Origin: Myxococcales bacterium
Lineage (GTDB): Bacteria > Myxococcota_A > Polyangia > Polyangiales > Polyangiaceae
DNA length: 6,417 bases
Direction of reading: 5' to 3'
Assembly (NCBI GenBank): GCA_023248785.1
Contig: JAHFDX010000200.1
Coordinates: 501 to 6,917 of the forward strand
Below, one piece after another: positions 5,600 through 6,417 of this stretch (positions within the stretch are counted from its first letter, which is position 1; every line of letters starts with the position of its first letter). Made by a program: the position numbers and the translations under genes. A model generated the notes under the pieces. It did no database searches. It saw nothing but the letters and a program-made list of their open reading frames with translations, and was not told the origin of the DNA.

Positions 5600-6417
5600 A
5601 TGAACACCAAGGCTTTATCAGCACTCATTTTTCTCTGTTCAACAGCCCCATTCGCCGTTGCTTGCAGCGGGGAAGGCCCTTCTGCATCAGACATTGGCGA
5701 CGGTGACGAGGTCAGCACAGAAGACGCGCTTAAGGCGAACGTCACGGAAGGCACCTTCAAGCTCTATGGCACGCCGAACGAGACGCCGAGCGTGGACTGC
5801 GATGGGTTCACGAGCCTCGTGCTCAAGTCTGCCTACTACTCAACGGCCTCGTTGGAAGGGCGTCTCAATGGCACCTGCGAGATGGCGGTGGCCCCGCTGA
5901 GCCCGCCGCGTACGTATCGCCTTCGCCTCGACAGCACCGACTGTGGCACGCGCATCTACAAAGGCAGCTTCAAGAAGAGTGGCAAGCGTTCGGAAATCAA
6001 GATCACCGACAATCGCGCACGCACTTGCAGAGACATTGTCAAGGCGAAGGTCATCGTCGAAGAAACCAAGGACGGAAACACCACGACGAAGTACAGCTAC
6101 GATGGCGGCGGCTCGACAAGCGAAGTTTGGCCCTCCGATGCGAGCACACTCGTGGCCCAAGACCACGGCGGCGGCTTTACAGCACCACCCCCCGCGGGTT
6201 CGGTGTGTGGGTTTGGAGCGGCAAAGTACACGTACAACGTTGCGAGCAAGAAGGTTGCGTGGGAAGTGTGTGAGTTCGTCAATTGGAGTACTCCCATGAC
6301 GAAGAAGTCCGGCACAACATCGTTGAGCTCCACGCAACTCGATGAGATCAACGCAGCGATGGCCGATGTGGAAGTCACTCACGAAGACATCTGTGGCGCG
6401 GATAAGCCGATGCTCAC
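5600..6417 (+). CDS. Secreted lipoprotein, paralogue 2 (3' partial)
   Basis: Open from ATG 5600 to the window edge: 272 full codons, with about 40-45 residues probably missing by comparison with paralogue 1. The signal peptide ends in lipobox AVAC with Cys22, then an acidic stretch (IGDGDEVSTEDALKA). The rest mirrors the first copy: four cysteines in region 1, the HGGGFTAPPPAG linker, then CGFGAAKY and the region 2 cysteines visible up to HEDICGADKPML. From RTYRLRLDST (residue 104) onward it is about 80-85% identical by eye to paralogue 1, but before that only about half, with a two-residue insertion. No clear ribosome site precedes the ATG; the start is supported by the signal peptide beginning there and by alignment with the first copy. 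Likely outer-membrane or surface anchored; function unknown. Confidence 0.85.
   Translation, partial: MNTKALSALIFLCSTAPFAVACSGEGPSASDIGDGDEVSTEDALKANVTEGTFKLYGTPNETPSVDCDGFTSLVLKSAYYSTASLEGRLNGTCEMAVAPLSPPRTYRLRLDSTDCGTRIYKGSFKKSGKRSEIKITDNRARTCRDIVKAKVIVEETKDGNTTTKYSYDGGGSTSEVWPSDASTLVAQDHGGGFTAPPPAGSVCGFGAAKYTYNVASKKVAWEVCEFVNWSTPMTKKSGTTSLSSTQLDEINAAMADVEVTHEDICGADKPML
5912..6417 (+). repeat. Tandem gene duplication, unit 2 (conserved part)
   Basis: Counterpart of 4735-5240 at a constant 1177-bp offset. Most differences are at third codon positions or conservative replacements, indicating that both copies are under selection as proteins. The duplication continues beyond the window. Confidence 0.75.

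Noticed and set aside
5840..6382. 180-residue minus-strand frame opposite lipoprotein 2
   Set aside because: Antisense shadow of a conserved gene; the similar antisense frame under lipoprotein 1 follows simply from the duplication.

Overview
The window looks like chromosomal accessory DNA from a Myxococcota-type bacterium (Polyangiales or a relative). I infer this from the moderately GC-rich coding sequence, the tandem secreted lipoproteins with an acidic stretch (DDGDDVSAEEALKA-like) after the lipobox, and the weak Shine-Dalgarno sites. No marker gene fixes the taxonomy. I see no tRNA, rRNA, CRISPR array, transposase or integrase.

Left part (1-3450), the most interesting block. It opens with the 3' part of a SET-domain protein gene (plus strand). 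Next, convergent on the minus strand, is a standalone ATP-grasp ligase of the D-Ala-D-Ala ligase type. Divergent from that is a long fusion gene with an N-terminal class I SAM-dependent methyltransferase and a second ATP-grasp ligase at its C-terminus. The two ATP-grasp modules are clearly paralogous: both have NLCD(E/Q)G(Y/F)GN, a VKPxxADGSFGI lysine/glycine-rich loop, LPGxEY and CRDYAxFDFR...DVNPN. They differ sharply in the C-terminal active-site loop. Two putative methylating enzymes and two carboxylate-amine ligases together suggest a pathway that joins amino acids or peptides and methylates the product or a protein partner. The substrate cannot be read from the sequence.

Middle part (3451-4428). 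A 105-residue Cys-free protein of unknown function starts at 3705 behind a good GGAG site. It could be a substrate or carrier for the upstream enzymes, but nothing proves that. The roughly 400 bp gene-free stretch after it (4023-4428) holds two strong stem-loops (4143-4177 and 4224-4251) and the promoter region of the next gene.

Right part (4429-6417). Two tandem paralogous lipoprotein genes lie here, the second cut by the window end. Each has a type II signal peptide and two four-cysteine regions joined by a proline-rich linker. Each has its own similar upstream region: TTGACC-N17-CATA, then about 72-74 bp later TCCAAT(G/T)ATTTCAA. A textbook intrinsic terminator separates them. The first roughly 100 residues have diverged strongly, while the remainder is about 80-85% identical by eye. 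The lipoproteins look functionally separate from the ligase/methyltransferase block.
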